Notes: generated from the letters alone by a model not told the origin. Numbered from the stretch's first letter, positions 27,308 to 36,510 are shown. The stretch is DNA of 64,000 nt from an uncultured Flavobacteriaceae bacterium (GCA_947489085.1 CANLCJ010000006.1:59345-123344); one strand, 5' to 3'. Program-made: numbers and translations.

Positions 27308-28054
27308 ATGATTAATACTAAGAAAGTAGTAGTTGTATTACCAGCATACAACGCCGCACTTACCCTAAAACAAACCTACAACGAGATTCCTTTTGATATT
27401 GTTGATGATGTCATTCTTACAGACGATTTCAGCACAGACAACACTGTAGCTGTAGGCAATGCTTTAGGTATTAAACACATCATAACGCACGAGTCCAATA
27501 GAGGTTATGGTGGCAATCAAAAATCATGTTACAACAAAGCACTCGAACTTGAAGCAGATATTGTTATTATGCTACATCCTGACTATCAATATACACCAAA
27601 GCTTATTCCTTCCATGGTTTATCTTATTGCGAATAACGTATATGACGTCGTTTTGGGATCACGAATTTTAAACAAAGGTGCCCGAAAAGGCGGTATGCCA
27701 CTCTATAAATATATAGCGAATAGGATGCTAACACTGTTTCAAAATATATTAATGGGACAAAAACTATCGGAGTATCATACTGGGTATCGTGCTTTTAGCA
27801 AAAAGGCATTATTAGCCATTTCCTACCAAGACAATTCTGAAGACTTTGTATTTGATAATCAAATGTTAGGTCAACTGTGTTATGCAGGAATGGAAATAGG
27901 TGAAGTATCTTGCCCTACGAAATACTTCCCTGAAGCCTCTTCTATTAATTTTTCAAGAAGTGTCACTTACGGTTTAGGAGTATTAGGCGTTTCTATAAAA
28001 TACTTTTTACATAAAAACACGTTCTTTAGATTTAAACTTTTTAGAGCCAAATAA
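27308..28054 (+). CDS. Family 2 glycosyltransferase (dolichyl-phosphate mannosyltransferase-like)
   Basis: A 248-residue GT-A enzyme. The nucleotide-sugar site is VVVLPAYNAALTL with VILTDDFSTDNT (about residues 36-47). The metal-binding acidic motif is in IVIMLHPDYQY, where DxD is replaced by HPD. The acceptor-side motif is EYHTGYRAFSK. There is no C-terminal membrane anchor, as in DPM1-like polyprenyl-phosphate sugar synthases. It would make the lipid-linked sugar used by the GT-C/GT87 enzymes. It is followed 2 nt later by the flippase gene. Confidence 0.85.
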   Translation: MINTKKVVVVLPAYNAALTLKQTYNEIPFDIVDDVILTDDFSTDNTVAVGNALGIKHIITHESNRGYGGNQKSCYNKALELEADIVIMLHPDYQYTPKLIPSMVYLIANNVYDVVLGSRILNKGARKGGMPLYKYIANRMLTLFQNILMGQKLSEYHTGYRAFSKKALLAISYQDNSEDFVFDNQMLGQLCYAGMEIGEVSCPTKYFPEASSINFSRSVTYGLGVLGVSIKYFLHKNTFFRFKLFRAK

Positions 28055-28056
28055 AA

Positions 28057-29247
28057 ATGTCTTTAAAAAGATCTAAACTACTAAATCGTATTCAAATAGC
28101 GTCTTTATATGGATTAGGGCAAACCATTCCAATGGTTGCACAGCTTGTCATCTCTCTAATTATTATTAAAAAACATTCTACAACGCTTTGGGGAGCGTAC
28201 GTCACATTGCTTTTATGGGTCAACTTTATTATTATATTTTCTTATTTTGGAAATAAAAACTACCTTTTAAAACAGTTTAGTTTAGAGCCTAGAAAAATTT
28301 ACACCACTTGGTTTTCTAACTTTTATACACGTTTTTTGGTGTTTCTTATTATTGGAGGAATCTCCCTTTATATTCCTCTTTTTAAACCTCATAGAATAGC
28401 CATTTTAATTTGGATGTTTCTATTATTTTACAATCAGTCTTATGAAGTTATTATACTGTATCAAAAAGCATTTAAATTCAACTTTTATGTAGAACTGTTT
28501 AGAAATGTAATCGTCGTATTTCTTTTAGTATTCGCCTCAGAAACATTTAAACTTCATGAATTTCTATACTGTATTATAATAGGTCTCATATTTAAAGCCT
28601 TATGTTATTCTTTTTACTACAGAAAACTATTATTTACAGCGCCACCTTCTATAGACAAAGGTGGTTTGTTAGCTGCTATTCCCTTTCTTATTCCAATGAT
28701 ATTAGGAACACTGAGGACTAAAATTGATAGTTATTATGGTACAATTTATTTCTCTAAGGAAATACTAAGTGAATATCAAATTTTCATTAGCTTAATAGCT
28801 ATAGTACAATTAGGAATTGCTTATATGATTAATCCATTCATTAAAATTTTCTATAGAATTTCTAAAACGACCAGAATGGTTATAGAAACACAGTTTCTAT
28901 ATTTGGGCCTAGTTTTAGGCCTTGGCGCTATTTTAACTATTTATGGAATACTAACCTATGTCTACGGTTTTTATTTTAGCATGATACATTACATTTTAGG
29001 GTATTTATTTATTGTTACTTTATGTGTACATCTGTTGCTTATTAATGAATTTTATAAAAACGGCAAACAAGTACAGGTTGCCTATATTATTGGAGGTATA
29101 GCGCTTCTACAAATCATTTTAGGTTACTTCATTATAGACTCTTACCAATCTATCGGCGCTTTACTTGTTAAAGTTATAGGGCAATGGTTAGTTCTTTTAG
29201 CTTTAATGCGCTTCAGAAAACAGTTTTTAATACCTTTAAAGCACTAA
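28057..29247 (+). CDS. Polysaccharide flippase-like membrane protein (Wzx/MATE-like)
   Basis: A 396-residue protein made almost entirely of hydrophobic segments, about twelve. The start IASLYGLGQTIPMVAQLVIS resembles oligosaccharide flippases of the MOP superfamily. There are no catalytic motifs. Its place between GT2 and carbamoyltransferase supports export of a lipid-linked glycan. Sequence conservation in this family is low, so the call is from topology and context. Confidence 0.68.
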   Translation: MSLKRSKLLNRIQIASLYGLGQTIPMVAQLVISLIIIKKHSTTLWGAYVTLLLWVNFIIIFSYFGNKNYLLKQFSLEPRKIYTTWFSNFYTRFLVFLIIGGISLYIPLFKPHRIAILIWMFLLFYNQSYEVIILYQKAFKFNFYVELFRNVIVVFLLVFASETFKLHEFLYCIIIGLIFKALCYSFYYRKLLFTAPPSIDKGGLLAAIPFLIPMILGTLRTKIDSYYGTIYFSKEILSEYQIFISLIAIVQLGIAYMINPFIKIFYRISKTTRMVIETQFLYLGLVLGLGAILTIYGILTYVYGFYFSMIHYILGYLFIVTLCVHLLLINEFYKNGKQVQVAYIIGGIALLQIILGYFIIDSYQSIGALLVKVIGQWLVLLALMRFRKQFLIPLKH

Positions 29248-29274
29248 TTTCACAAACCCATATACACATTTGAT

Positions 29275-31140
29275 ATGACTAAAATTCTAGGGATTGCTGC
29301 TTTTTATCATGATGCTGCTGCTGCTGTTGTAATAGACGGAAAAATTACTGCTGCCGCTCAAGAAGAGCGATTTACAAGAATTAAACATACCCCCGACTTT
29401 CCTGAGCATGCAATAACATATTGCTTGGAAGAAACTGGTTTATCTATAGACGAATTAGATGCTGTTATTTTTTATGACAAACCATTACTCACTTTTGAAC
29501 GTCTTTTACAAACTTATTATGCGTTTGCGCCAAAAGGTATCCGCTCTTTTTTAAAGGCCATTCCCATTTGGCTCGAGCAAAAGCTATTTCTAAAAAAACA
29601 AATTCGCGACGGGCTTCATAAAGTCATGCCTTACAATAAAAAGAAGCTTAGACTCCTTTTCACAGACCATCACTTATCACATGCCGCAAGTACTTTTTTT
29701 GCATCGCCTTACAATCATGCAGCTATATTAACTATAGATGGCGTAGGAGAATGGGCTACAGCAACCATTAGTGAAGGAAAAGGAAATAACATTGTTATAA
29801 AAAAGGAAATGGCATTCCCGCATTCTGTAGGGTTATTGTACAGCGCTTTTACTTACTATCTTGGATTTACAGTAAACTCAGGGGAATACAAACTTATGGG
29901 GTTAGCCCCTTATGGCCACCCTAAATCGAAACAAACCCTTGACTATATTAACCAAATTAAAAATCATCTTATTTCTATAAAAAAAGATGGTTCCATATGG
30001 CTAGACCAATCTTATTTCAATTATGCTACTGGTCTTACCATGACCAACGACAACGCATGGCTGCAGCTATTTAATTTAAAACGGCGAGAGCCTGAATCAG
30101 ACTTACGCCAAGAGCATTGTAATCTCGCTTATGCCATTCAAAATGTTACAGAAGAAATTGTCTTAAAAATGGCTGCTTTTGCAAAAACTGTAACAGGAGC
30201 TAATCATCTATGTCTCGCTGGTGGGGTTGCTCTAAATTGTGTAGCAAACGGTAAATTATTACAACAACAAACATTTAAAGACCTCTATATACAACCCGCT
30301 TCTGGAGATGCTGGAGGTGCTCTTGGAGCTGCCCTTGCGGCTTACTATATGTATTATAATAAGCCGCGGAAAATAGAGGGGGAAAAAGACGAGATGCAGG
30401 GTACATATTTAGGCCCTTATTTTTCTAATAAAGAAATTATAAAAATTAATAAACGCTACAAAGCCGTCGCCTCTCACATTCCTGCATTTAATGATTTATC
30501 AAAAAAAATAGCTAAAGAGGTTGCTAAAGGCGCCATTGTTGGTTGGTTTCAAGGACGAATGGAATTTGGTCCAAGAGCTTTAGGGAATCGTAGCATTATT
30601 GGAGACCCTTCTAATGCAGAAATGCAAAAAAAGCTAAATCTTAAAATAAAGAAAAGAGAAAGTTTCAGACCTTTTGCTCCTGCTGTTTTAGCCTCAGATG
30701 CTTCAACTTTTTTTAATTTAGAAACAGCATCACCTTACATGACCTTGGTTGCAGACATCAAAAAAAAGATACAAAACGATTTGCCTTCTAATTATCATGA
30801 ATTACCTTTACTGGATAAATTATATTACAAGAGGAGTCATCTACAAGCAATTACACATTTAGACTATTCTGCAAGGATACAAACAGTACACCAAGACACC
30901 AATCCAAAATTTTGGCAATTACTACAAGATGTGAAGCAAGAAACTGGAATTGGGATTTTAATTAATACGAGTTTTAATGTGAGAGGAGAACCTATTGTTT
31001 GTACGCCCGAAGATGCATATTCTTGCTTTATGAATACCGAAATGGACATTCTTGTTATGGAAAATTTCGTGTATTATAAAACAGATCAATACGAGTGGGA
31101 TAATAAAGAACGATGGGCAACCGTATTTAAAAAAGATTAA
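29275..31140 (+). CDS. Carbamoyltransferase (NodU/CmcH family)
   Basis: A 621-residue enzyme that transfers a carbamoyl group from carbamoyl phosphate to a hydroxyl. The N-terminal Kae1-like domain has ILGIAAFYHDAAAAVV, EERFTRIKHTPDFP and HHLSHAASTFFASPY. LTIDGVGEWAT follows, and the C-terminal YrdC-like part has FGPRALGNRSIIGDPSN. All hallmark motifs are intact and the length is typical. It is immediately followed by DUF5989 and SxtJ genes, a recurring trio. The target is likely a sugar of the locus-encoded glycan. Carbamoyl phosphate could come from the CarAB pathway, whose carB lies 8 kb downstream. Confidence 0.92.
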   Translation: MTKILGIAAFYHDAAAAVVIDGKITAAAQEERFTRIKHTPDFPEHAITYCLEETGLSIDELDAVIFYDKPLLTFERLLQTYYAFAPKGIRSFLKAIPIWLEQKLFLKKQIRDGLHKVMPYNKKKLRLLFTDHHLSHAASTFFASPYNHAAILTIDGVGEWATATISEGKGNNIVIKKEMAFPHSVGLLYSAFTYYLGFTVNSGEYKLMGLAPYGHPKSKQTLDYINQIKNHLISIKKDGSIWLDQSYFNYATGLTMTNDNAWLQLFNLKRREPESDLRQEHCNLAYAIQNVTEEIVLKMAAFAKTVTGANHLCLAGGVALNCVANGKLLQQQTFKDLYIQPASGDAGGALGAALAAYYMYYNKPRKIEGEKDEMQGTYLGPYFSNKEIIKINKRYKAVASHIPAFNDLSKKIAKEVAKGAIVGWFQGRMEFGPRALGNRSIIGDPSNAEMQKKLNLKIKKRESFRPFAPAVLASDASTFFNLETASPYMTLVADIKKKIQNDLPSNYHELPLLDKLYYKRSHLQAITHLDYSARIQTVHQDTNPKFWQLLQDVKQETGIGILINTSFNVRGEPIVCTPEDAYSCFMNTEMDILVMENFVYYKTDQYEWDNKERWATVFKKD

Positions 31141-31141
31141 C

Positions 31142-31291
31142 ATGGACATACTTAAAGACCTGTGGCTATTTATGAAGGAACGAAAAAAATTCTGGTTATT
31201 TCCTATCATAATTATATTGTTAGTATTAGGCGTTCTTATTGTATTTGGAGGTAGTAGCGCACTTGCGCCTTTTGTATATTCACTTTTCTAA
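31142..31291 (+). CDS. DUF5989 family small membrane protein
   Basis: A 49-residue protein starting one base after the carbamoyltransferase stop. It reads MDILKDLWLFMKERKKFW, then a hydrophobic helix LFPIIIILLVLGVLIVFGG, and ends APFVYSLF. This matches the DUF5989 pattern found between carbamoyltransferase and SxtJ genes. Function is unknown; it probably forms a membrane complex with the neighbours. The upstream in-frame ATG (31052) lies inside the carbamoyltransferase gene and is rejected as a start. Confidence 0.85.
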   Translation: MDILKDLWLFMKERKKFWLFPIIIILLVLGVLIVFGGSSALAPFVYSLF

Positions 31292-31292
31292 A

Positions 31293-31667
31293 ATGATTAC
31301 TAAGCATACACATACTAGCCCTAATAAAACCTTATTAGCAATTGTTATTGGCTTTATAAGCATTGCCCTAATCTTTAAAACATCTTGGGCTTTGTGGACC
31401 GCTTTAAGCTTAGGTGCTTTAGGTTTGATTTCAAATACTATCGCACTTAAAATTCATATTTTATGGACACGCTTAGGTCTCGTATTAGGGCACGTCATCC
31501 CACCTATTTTACTTTCACTTATCTTTTTTATAATCCTTTTTCCCTTAGCTCTATTATCAAGATTATTTGGAGATAAAGACCCTTTACTTTTAAAAAAAAC
31601 CGATAAAAGTCTTTTTAAAACTGTCGATAAAACATTTGAAAAAGAAACGTTTGAAAAAACCTGGTAG
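31293..31667 (+). CDS. SxtJ family membrane protein
   Basis: A 124-residue protein with two or three hydrophobic segments and a charged C-terminus (FGDKDPLLLKKTDKSLF), as in the SxtJ family, named from saxitoxin clusters. It begins one base after the DUF5989 stop (ATG at 31293) and completes the carbamoyltransferase/DUF5989/SxtJ unit. The C-terminal DPLLLKK-type tail is a family trait. Biochemical function is unknown. Confidence 0.82.
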   Translation: MITKHTHTSPNKTLLAIVIGFISIALIFKTSWALWTALSLGALGLISNTIALKIHILWTRLGLVLGHVIPPILLSLIFFIILFPLALLSRLFGDKDPLLLKKTDKSLFKTVDKTFEKETFEKTW

Positions 31668-31672
31668 GCCGC

Positions 31673-32761
31673 TTATTTAGTTCTGTTTTCTAAATACTCG
31701 CATAGCACTTTAGCCACCAATACATTTCCTTCCGCTGTCCAGTGTTGCTCTTTAATATTATACATAGAAATCCCTTTGTTTTGAGTATGACGCAAACTGG
31801 GCATTAAATCTATCATTTCAATAGCATGAGTCTTAGCAAAATCGAGTAATTCTCTATTAGGTAAATCGCGTTGTAAACTCACACTCTTATCGGCCTCTTG
31901 AAGTTTTAACCATAACTCATCGTTAACTTGAACTAGTGATGGTGCTAAAGCAAAAACGACAGGTATATCCAAAGTTTTTCCGTAAGCATTTATTTCCAGC
32001 ACCAACCGTTTCATAGTTTCATACATAAGTGCTGTTTCTTTTGAGAAGGGTGTTCTACATATATAGTGCTCTGGTGGTAAGTCCTCTAATGAAAAATCTT
32101 TAGTGGTTTTCTGTTTTATGTTAGCAACACTTTGTTTAAGCAGTCTAAAAATGTGCGATTTATAGTAATAAGGCAAGGCTTGCTTCTTCTTATAGTTTTG
32201 TGAAGGTGGGCTAATTTGCAAACCGCCTTCTGTATTAAAAGCGACAGAAGGTCTAGGGTACAACCACTGCGTTTTATATGTATTATCTGTAAAATCATTT
32301 CTAAGATAAATAAGTACTAGAGCAATATCGGGTTTTAATTGGGGAGCCCATTTTTTTAGTACCAAAAGCTCTTGAACTTGGCCATAGCCGTTTACTCCAA
32401 AATTATACACAGAAGTAGTTTCAAGTTGTTCTTCCATTAGTCTTGTAAAAACGGTTTCGCTATTTACAGAAATATTACTCACAAACGAATCTCCCAATAC
32501 CATAATTTTAACATTTTCATTTTTAGAGTCGAAAGGCACATCTCTGTAGCCCTCAGTATTGGTTTGAATGGTATGTCTTATACCTCCTTCATAAATAATA
32601 TTTCCCCGTTTATTTGGAATAAATGTCCACCCTAAATCCTTGTCTACCTGAAACATTAAGTCATGCTCATTAATTTGAGGCATAAAAAAACGTACTCCTA
32701 ATTCACATAATACTAAAGTACATACCGTTGAAATTAATAACAGTAAAAAATTTGTTCTCAT
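31673..32761 (-). CDS. SGNH/GDSL hydrolase-like membrane-anchored protein
   Basis: About 362 residues. An N-terminal signal anchor begins MRTNFLLLLISTVCTLVL (start chosen at 32761; the frame extends upstream but without leader character). The nucleophile block is VKIMVLGDSFVSN and the conserved NFGVNGYGQVQEL follows. The C-terminal catalytic segment is EQHWTAEGNVLVAKVL, where the usual Asp-x-x-His is replaced by a Gln-His-Trp form. Related proteins are found with carbamoyltransferase/SxtJ genes and act as O-acyl esterases or transferases on exported glycans. It is divergent from the sulfotransferase gene, with about 90 nt between starts. Confidence 0.72.
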   Translation of the reverse strand: MRTNFLLLLISTVCTLVLCELGVRFFMPQINEHDLMFQVDKDLGWTFIPNKRGNIIYEGGIRHTIQTNTEGYRDVPFDSKNENVKIMVLGDSFVSNISVNSETVFTRLMEEQLETTSVYNFGVNGYGQVQELLVLKKWAPQLKPDIALVLIYLRNDFTDNTYKTQWLYPRPSVAFNTEGGLQISPPSQNYKKKQALPYYYKSHIFRLLKQSVANIKQKTTKDFSLEDLPPEHYICRTPFSKETALMYETMKRLVLEINAYGKTLDIPVVFALAPSLVQVNDELWLKLQEADKSVSLQRDLPNRELLDFAKTHAIEMIDLMPSLRHTQNKGISMYNIKEQHWTAEGNVLVAKVLCEYLENRTK

Positions 32762-32852
32762 AATGGATACTATAATAAAATTTAATGTACTATTAAAAAT
32801 CCAATATGCCATGAAGAACTTATTCTTTATATTTACACGTATTAGTAAAACA

Positions 32853-33608
32853 ATGTCAAAGAAAAACATAATTATCGTTGGTTATCCTAAAAGTGGCACT
32901 ACTTGGTTAAGTCGTTTGGTTGCAGAACTAGCATCTTGTCCTTTAATTGGAGATTGGGGGTTTGATCATGTAAAAGCTTTGTATAAAGAAGGAGAAGAAA
33001 GAATATCTACATATAACTGTTATAAAACTCACTATACGTATAACGCTATTTTTTCAGCTAAAGCAGAAACTGTTTTTAAAATTATTCATGTCATTAGAGA
33101 CCCTAGAGATGTTGTGATATCTGGAAGTTACTATTTTAAATTTTCAAGTTTATTTCAAAAAATTTTACAAAAATTTGGATTGATCACTAATCATTCTTCT
33201 ATTTTCAATGTGTCATATAAAAAAAGAAAAAGAAGAATGATCCATGCCATATTACATGGAGATGCTTCTATTAACTCTTGGCTTTCACTATCTTGGTTAG
33301 ACCACTTAGCATCTTTTAAAGATAAAGATGTACTTACAATTAAATATGAAGATATGCTCATTCGTCCAAAAGAAGAATGCATAAAAATAATGTCCTTTTT
33401 AAATTTAAAAACAGATGACACCCATATACTTAACAGCATAAAAAATCAATCTATTAATACTCGAAAAAAAGCTTCTTTGGATTCTAAAAACGTTCAATTA
33501 CAAAAATTAATAAGAGAAGGAAAGCAAGGGTACTGGAAAAATAATTTCACGAAACAAGAAAAAGTAAAGTTCGAATTGTATTTAAAAAACACCTCTTTTT
33601 ATAACTAA
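32853..33608 (+). CDS. Sulfotransferase (PAPS-dependent)
   Basis: A cytosolic-type sulfotransferase of 251 residues. The 5'-phosphosulfate-binding loop is VGYPKSGTTWLSRL (about residues 9-22), and the 3'-phosphate-binding strand is VIRDPRDVVISGSYYF. The C-terminal GKQGYWKNNFTKQE corresponds to the conserved RKGxxGDWKN region of sulfotransferases. I start at the ATG at 32853 because the P-loop is then close to the N-terminus, as usual; the in-frame ATG at 32763 would add a hydrophobic 30 residues. It fits PAPS supply by CysC. Confidence 0.85.
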   Translation: MSKKNIIIVGYPKSGTTWLSRLVAELASCPLIGDWGFDHVKALYKEGEERISTYNCYKTHYTYNAIFSAKAETVFKIIHVIRDPRDVVISGSYYFKFSSLFQKILQKFGLITNHSSIFNVSYKKRKRRMIHAILHGDASINSWLSLSWLDHLASFKDKDVLTIKYEDMLIRPKEECIKIMSFLNLKTDDTHILNSIKNQSINTRKKASLDSKNVQLQKLIREGKQGYWKNNFTKQEKVKFELYLKNTSFYN

Positions 33609-33617
33609 TTGTTAAAG

Positions 33618-34310
33618 ATGTACGAGAAACTAAAAAAAATACTAAAGTGGAACTATTATCAGAATAAAAAATTTTATAAGAGTCTCATTAATAAAGATGA
33701 TCTTTGCTTTGATATTGGCGCTAACGTAGGGACAAAAAGCAAACTATTTCTATCTTTAAACGCTAGAGTTATCGCTTTTGAACCTCAATCGACTTGTATT
33801 GAACACTTAAAAAAAATTAAACACCCTCAATTTTCTTATTTTAAATGGGGTGTAGGTGCTATAAATGGGGTACAGAAATTACAGTTAGCAAATCATATAG
33901 AAGTAGCAACTTTTTCCCAGAACTTTATAGATTTCTTTAAAAATGAAAATCTACAATGGAATCAAAATGAAAATGTTACTATTAAAAAAATAGATACTCT
34001 CATTGATGAATTTGGTATACCCGATTATTGTAAGATAGATGTTGAAGGCTATGAATATAATATTTTATCTCATCTAAATCATCAAATTCCAATTATTGAA
34101 TTTGAGTTTACAGAAGCTTTTTTTTCTGAAACAATAAAATGCATAAAACTCTTAGATACAAGCAATAGAGTTTACAACTATAATTTAAACGAATGCCCTA
34201 AATTCGAATTAGAATCATGGGTGCCTGCGAAAGAAATAATCACTATTTTTAAAAAATTACCAAAAACTAGACTTCATGGTAATATTTTTGTAAAACAATG
34301 TCCAATTTGA
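33618..34310 (+). CDS. FkbM family methyltransferase
   Basis: About 230 residues. The SAM-binding region is LCFDIGANVGTKSKLFLS, followed by RVIAFEPQSTCIEHL. The conserved later block is KKIDTLIDEFGIPDYCKIDVEGYEYNIL; the DVEGYE motif is diagnostic of FkbM O-methyltransferases. The ATG at 33618 is used; a TTG at 33609, directly after the preceding stop, is an alternative. It overlaps the radical SAM gene downstream by 13 nt. It probably methylates a sugar hydroxyl. Confidence 0.88.
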   Translation: MYEKLKKILKWNYYQNKKFYKSLINKDDLCFDIGANVGTKSKLFLSLNARVIAFEPQSTCIEHLKKIKHPQFSYFKWGVGAINGVQKLQLANHIEVATFSQNFIDFFKNENLQWNQNENVTIKKIDTLIDEFGIPDYCKIDVEGYEYNILSHLNHQIPIIEFEFTEAFFSETIKCIKLLDTSNRVYNYNLNECPKFELESWVPAKEIITIFKKLPKTRLHGNIFVKQCPI

Positions 34311-35827
34311 AAAATAAAGTTCTCATATTCAACCCTCGAAGCGCCAACCAAAAGCACCGTATTCCAAATTCCATATTACAAGTAGGCGCTGCTATTTACG
34401 GTATTTTCGACTTTGCGTTTGTTGATGGCAATCTAGAAGAAAATCCTTGGCTAAAAATACAATCTTACTTTAATACAGGAGAGTACAAATATTTTTGCAG
34501 TACAGTGATGCCAGGTCCTCAATTAAGACAAGCTATTCCTTTTACTCGCAAAATCAAAGAAGAATTTCCTAATACCATAACGATATGGGGTGGCTATTTT
34601 GCATCCAATCAATACAAAGTATCTATAGAAGCACCTTATGTAGATTATATCGTGAATGGCCCTGGAGATGTTACGTTTCCTCAATTATTAAAAACACTAG
34701 AATCAGGGCACATAGAAGAATTAGCTAACATAAAAAATCTTATCTATCTAGATACTAATGGCAACATTATTAGAACTAAAAAAGAAGCGCTTCTAGATCA
34801 AGATACATTACCACAACTCCCTTACACACATCTCAATTCGTTTTACAATTTAGAAAATTACTTAAGTCGCACCTTTTTAGGTGAAAAAACATTCTCTTAC
34901 CATTCTAGTCTAGGCTGCCCATTTACGTGTTCTTTCTGTGCCGTTGTTCCCATTTATCAAGGGCGTTGGAAAGCTAAATCTGCACAAACCGTTTATAACG
35001 ATGTTAAGTATTTTAAAGACAATTTTAATATTGACGCTATAGAATTTCACGACAATAATTTTTTCACCTCTAAAAAACGCGTTGTAGAGTTTTCAAAACT
35101 CATTAAAGATGACGGGATTACGTGGTGGGGCGAAGGTCGCATAGATACCATTAATAAATATGAAGATGAGGACTTAAAGCTTATGAAAGCGGCAGGCTGT
35201 AAAATGATTTTTTTAGGGGCTGAAACAGGTAATGACGATATCCTAAAGCAAATGAATAAAGGCGGCACACAGACAGGTCAAGGCATTAAAGACTTTGCTG
35301 CACGTTTATATCCTATTGGTATTATTCCTGAATTTTCGTTTGTATTAGGCATGCCTGCCGATACGCCAGAGCAAGTTATGGCGCAAATTGAGTGGGACAT
35401 CAATTTTATCAAAGAAATAAAAGAAATTAACCCAGACGCAGAAATTATAATCTATTTATACAGTCCTGTAGCTACCGAAGGGTCTGAGTTGTATGAGCAA
35501 ATTCAAAAAGCAGGTTTTAGTTTCCCAAAAGTGCTAGACGATTGGTTAGATCCAACTTGGGAAAACTTCGATTTACGTAAAAACCCATTAACACCTTGGC
35601 TTACACCAAAAATGGTAGATCGTATTATGAATTTTGAAACCGTACTGAATGGATATTACCCCACTGCTTCCGACTTTAGAATTAAAGGTGTAAAAAAAAC
35701 ACTTTTACGCTCCATTTCAAAAATACGTTATAAATCAGGGGTTTACAAATACCCTTACGAAATTAAAGCTTTGCACAAAATTTGGAAATACAGGCAACCT
35801 GAAATACAAGGCTTTTATTCTGAATAA
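34298..35827 (+). CDS. B12-binding-domain radical SAM protein (third of three)
   Basis: A 509-residue class B radical SAM enzyme. The cobalamin-binding-type N-terminal domain includes IWGGYFASNQYKV and DYIVNGPGDVTFPQL. The cluster motif is LGCPFTCSFC (cysteines 207, 211, 214). The core then has WWGEGRIDT, FLGAETGNDDILKQM and SFVLGMPADTPEQV. It is more divergent from the other two than they are from each other (GAETG rather than GAESG). It is coupled by overlap to the FkbM gene before (13 nt) and the methyltransferase after (1 nt). Confidence 0.86.
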   Translation: MSNLKNKVLIFNPRSANQKHRIPNSILQVGAAIYGIFDFAFVDGNLEENPWLKIQSYFNTGEYKYFCSTVMPGPQLRQAIPFTRKIKEEFPNTITIWGGYFASNQYKVSIEAPYVDYIVNGPGDVTFPQLLKTLESGHIEELANIKNLIYLDTNGNIIRTKKEALLDQDTLPQLPYTHLNSFYNLENYLSRTFLGEKTFSYHSSLGCPFTCSFCAVVPIYQGRWKAKSAQTVYNDVKYFKDNFNIDAIEFHDNNFFTSKKRVVEFSKLIKDDGITWWGEGRIDTINKYEDEDLKLMKAAGCKMIFLGAETGNDDILKQMNKGGTQTGQGIKDFAARLYPIGIIPEFSFVLGMPADTPEQVMAQIEWDINFIKEIKEINPDAEIIIYLYSPVATEGSELYEQIQKAGFSFPKVLDDWLDPTWENFDLRKNPLTPWLTPKMVDRIMNFETVLNGYYPTASDFRIKGVKKTLLRSISKIRYKSGVYKYPYEIKALHKIWKYRQPEIQGFYSE

Positions 35828-36510
35828 TGGGAGATTTTCGCAATTTTTTAAAGAAGATAACACATCCGTTTTTAAAAAAGGGATTAACGTATTACTACAG
35901 GAAACCAAGGCCTTATACTTATAAAAGCATTACTGTTACCGTACATCCAGATGTGTTTCCACCGCAATTGACCTTAAGCACAAAAATTCTTTTAGATTTT
36001 ATGACGTCTCTACCTCTTAAAACTAAAACGTTTTTAGAGCTTGGATGTGGTTCTGGTATAGTCGCACTTTATGCCAGACAGAAGGGTGCCATTGTTACTG
36101 CCAGTGACATTAATGTCACCGCTTTAGAGTATTTAAAAACGGCTTCTGAAAAAAATAATCTTGATATTCACTGTATTAATTCTAATTTATTTGAAGCATT
36201 TTCTAAGAAAGCCTTTAATTATATTTTCATAAACCCACCTTACTACCCTAAAACTCCTGAAAACACCAAACAAAAGGCATGGTTTTGTGGTTCTAATTTC
36301 GAGTATTTTGAAGCGCTTTTTAAGCAATTACCACCCTATCTAGGTAAAGAGAACAAGACTTATATGATACTTTCTGAAGATTGTGCCATAGAAAACATTA
36401 AAACTATTGCCCTAAAGTACCACGTCCATCTAGAACTCATCCATAAAGAAAAAAAAGTAGGGGAAGAGAATTATATATATAGCATACAATCCAATTCCCC
36501 TAATACTTAA
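35827..36510 (+). CDS. Class I methyltransferase with NPPY motif
   Basis: A 227-residue methyltransferase of the small-domain (MTS) type. Motif I is FLELGCGSGIVALYA (about residues 69-83), ASDINVTALEYL follows, and the catalytic FINPPYYPKTP resembles the NPPY of N5-glutamine and N6-adenine methyltransferases. Its start codon overlaps the radical SAM stop (TAATG). In this context it is more likely a pathway enzyme than PrmC, because it lacks the PrmC N-terminal helical domain. Confidence 0.78.
   Translation: MGDFRNFLKKITHPFLKKGLTYYYRKPRPYTYKSITVTVHPDVFPPQLTLSTKILLDFMTSLPLKTKTFLELGCGSGIVALYARQKGAIVTASDINVTALEYLKTASEKNNLDIHCINSNLFEAFSKKAFNYIFINPPYYPKTPENTKQKAWFCGSNFEYFEALFKQLPPYLGKENKTYMILSEDCAIENIKTIALKYHVHLELIHKEKKVGEENYIYSIQSNSPNT

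Noticed and set aside
35827..36510. PrmC (release-factor glutamine methyltransferase)
   Set aside because: It has the NPPY motif but lacks the PrmC N-terminal helical domain and is coupled to a radical SAM gene in a biosynthetic locus.
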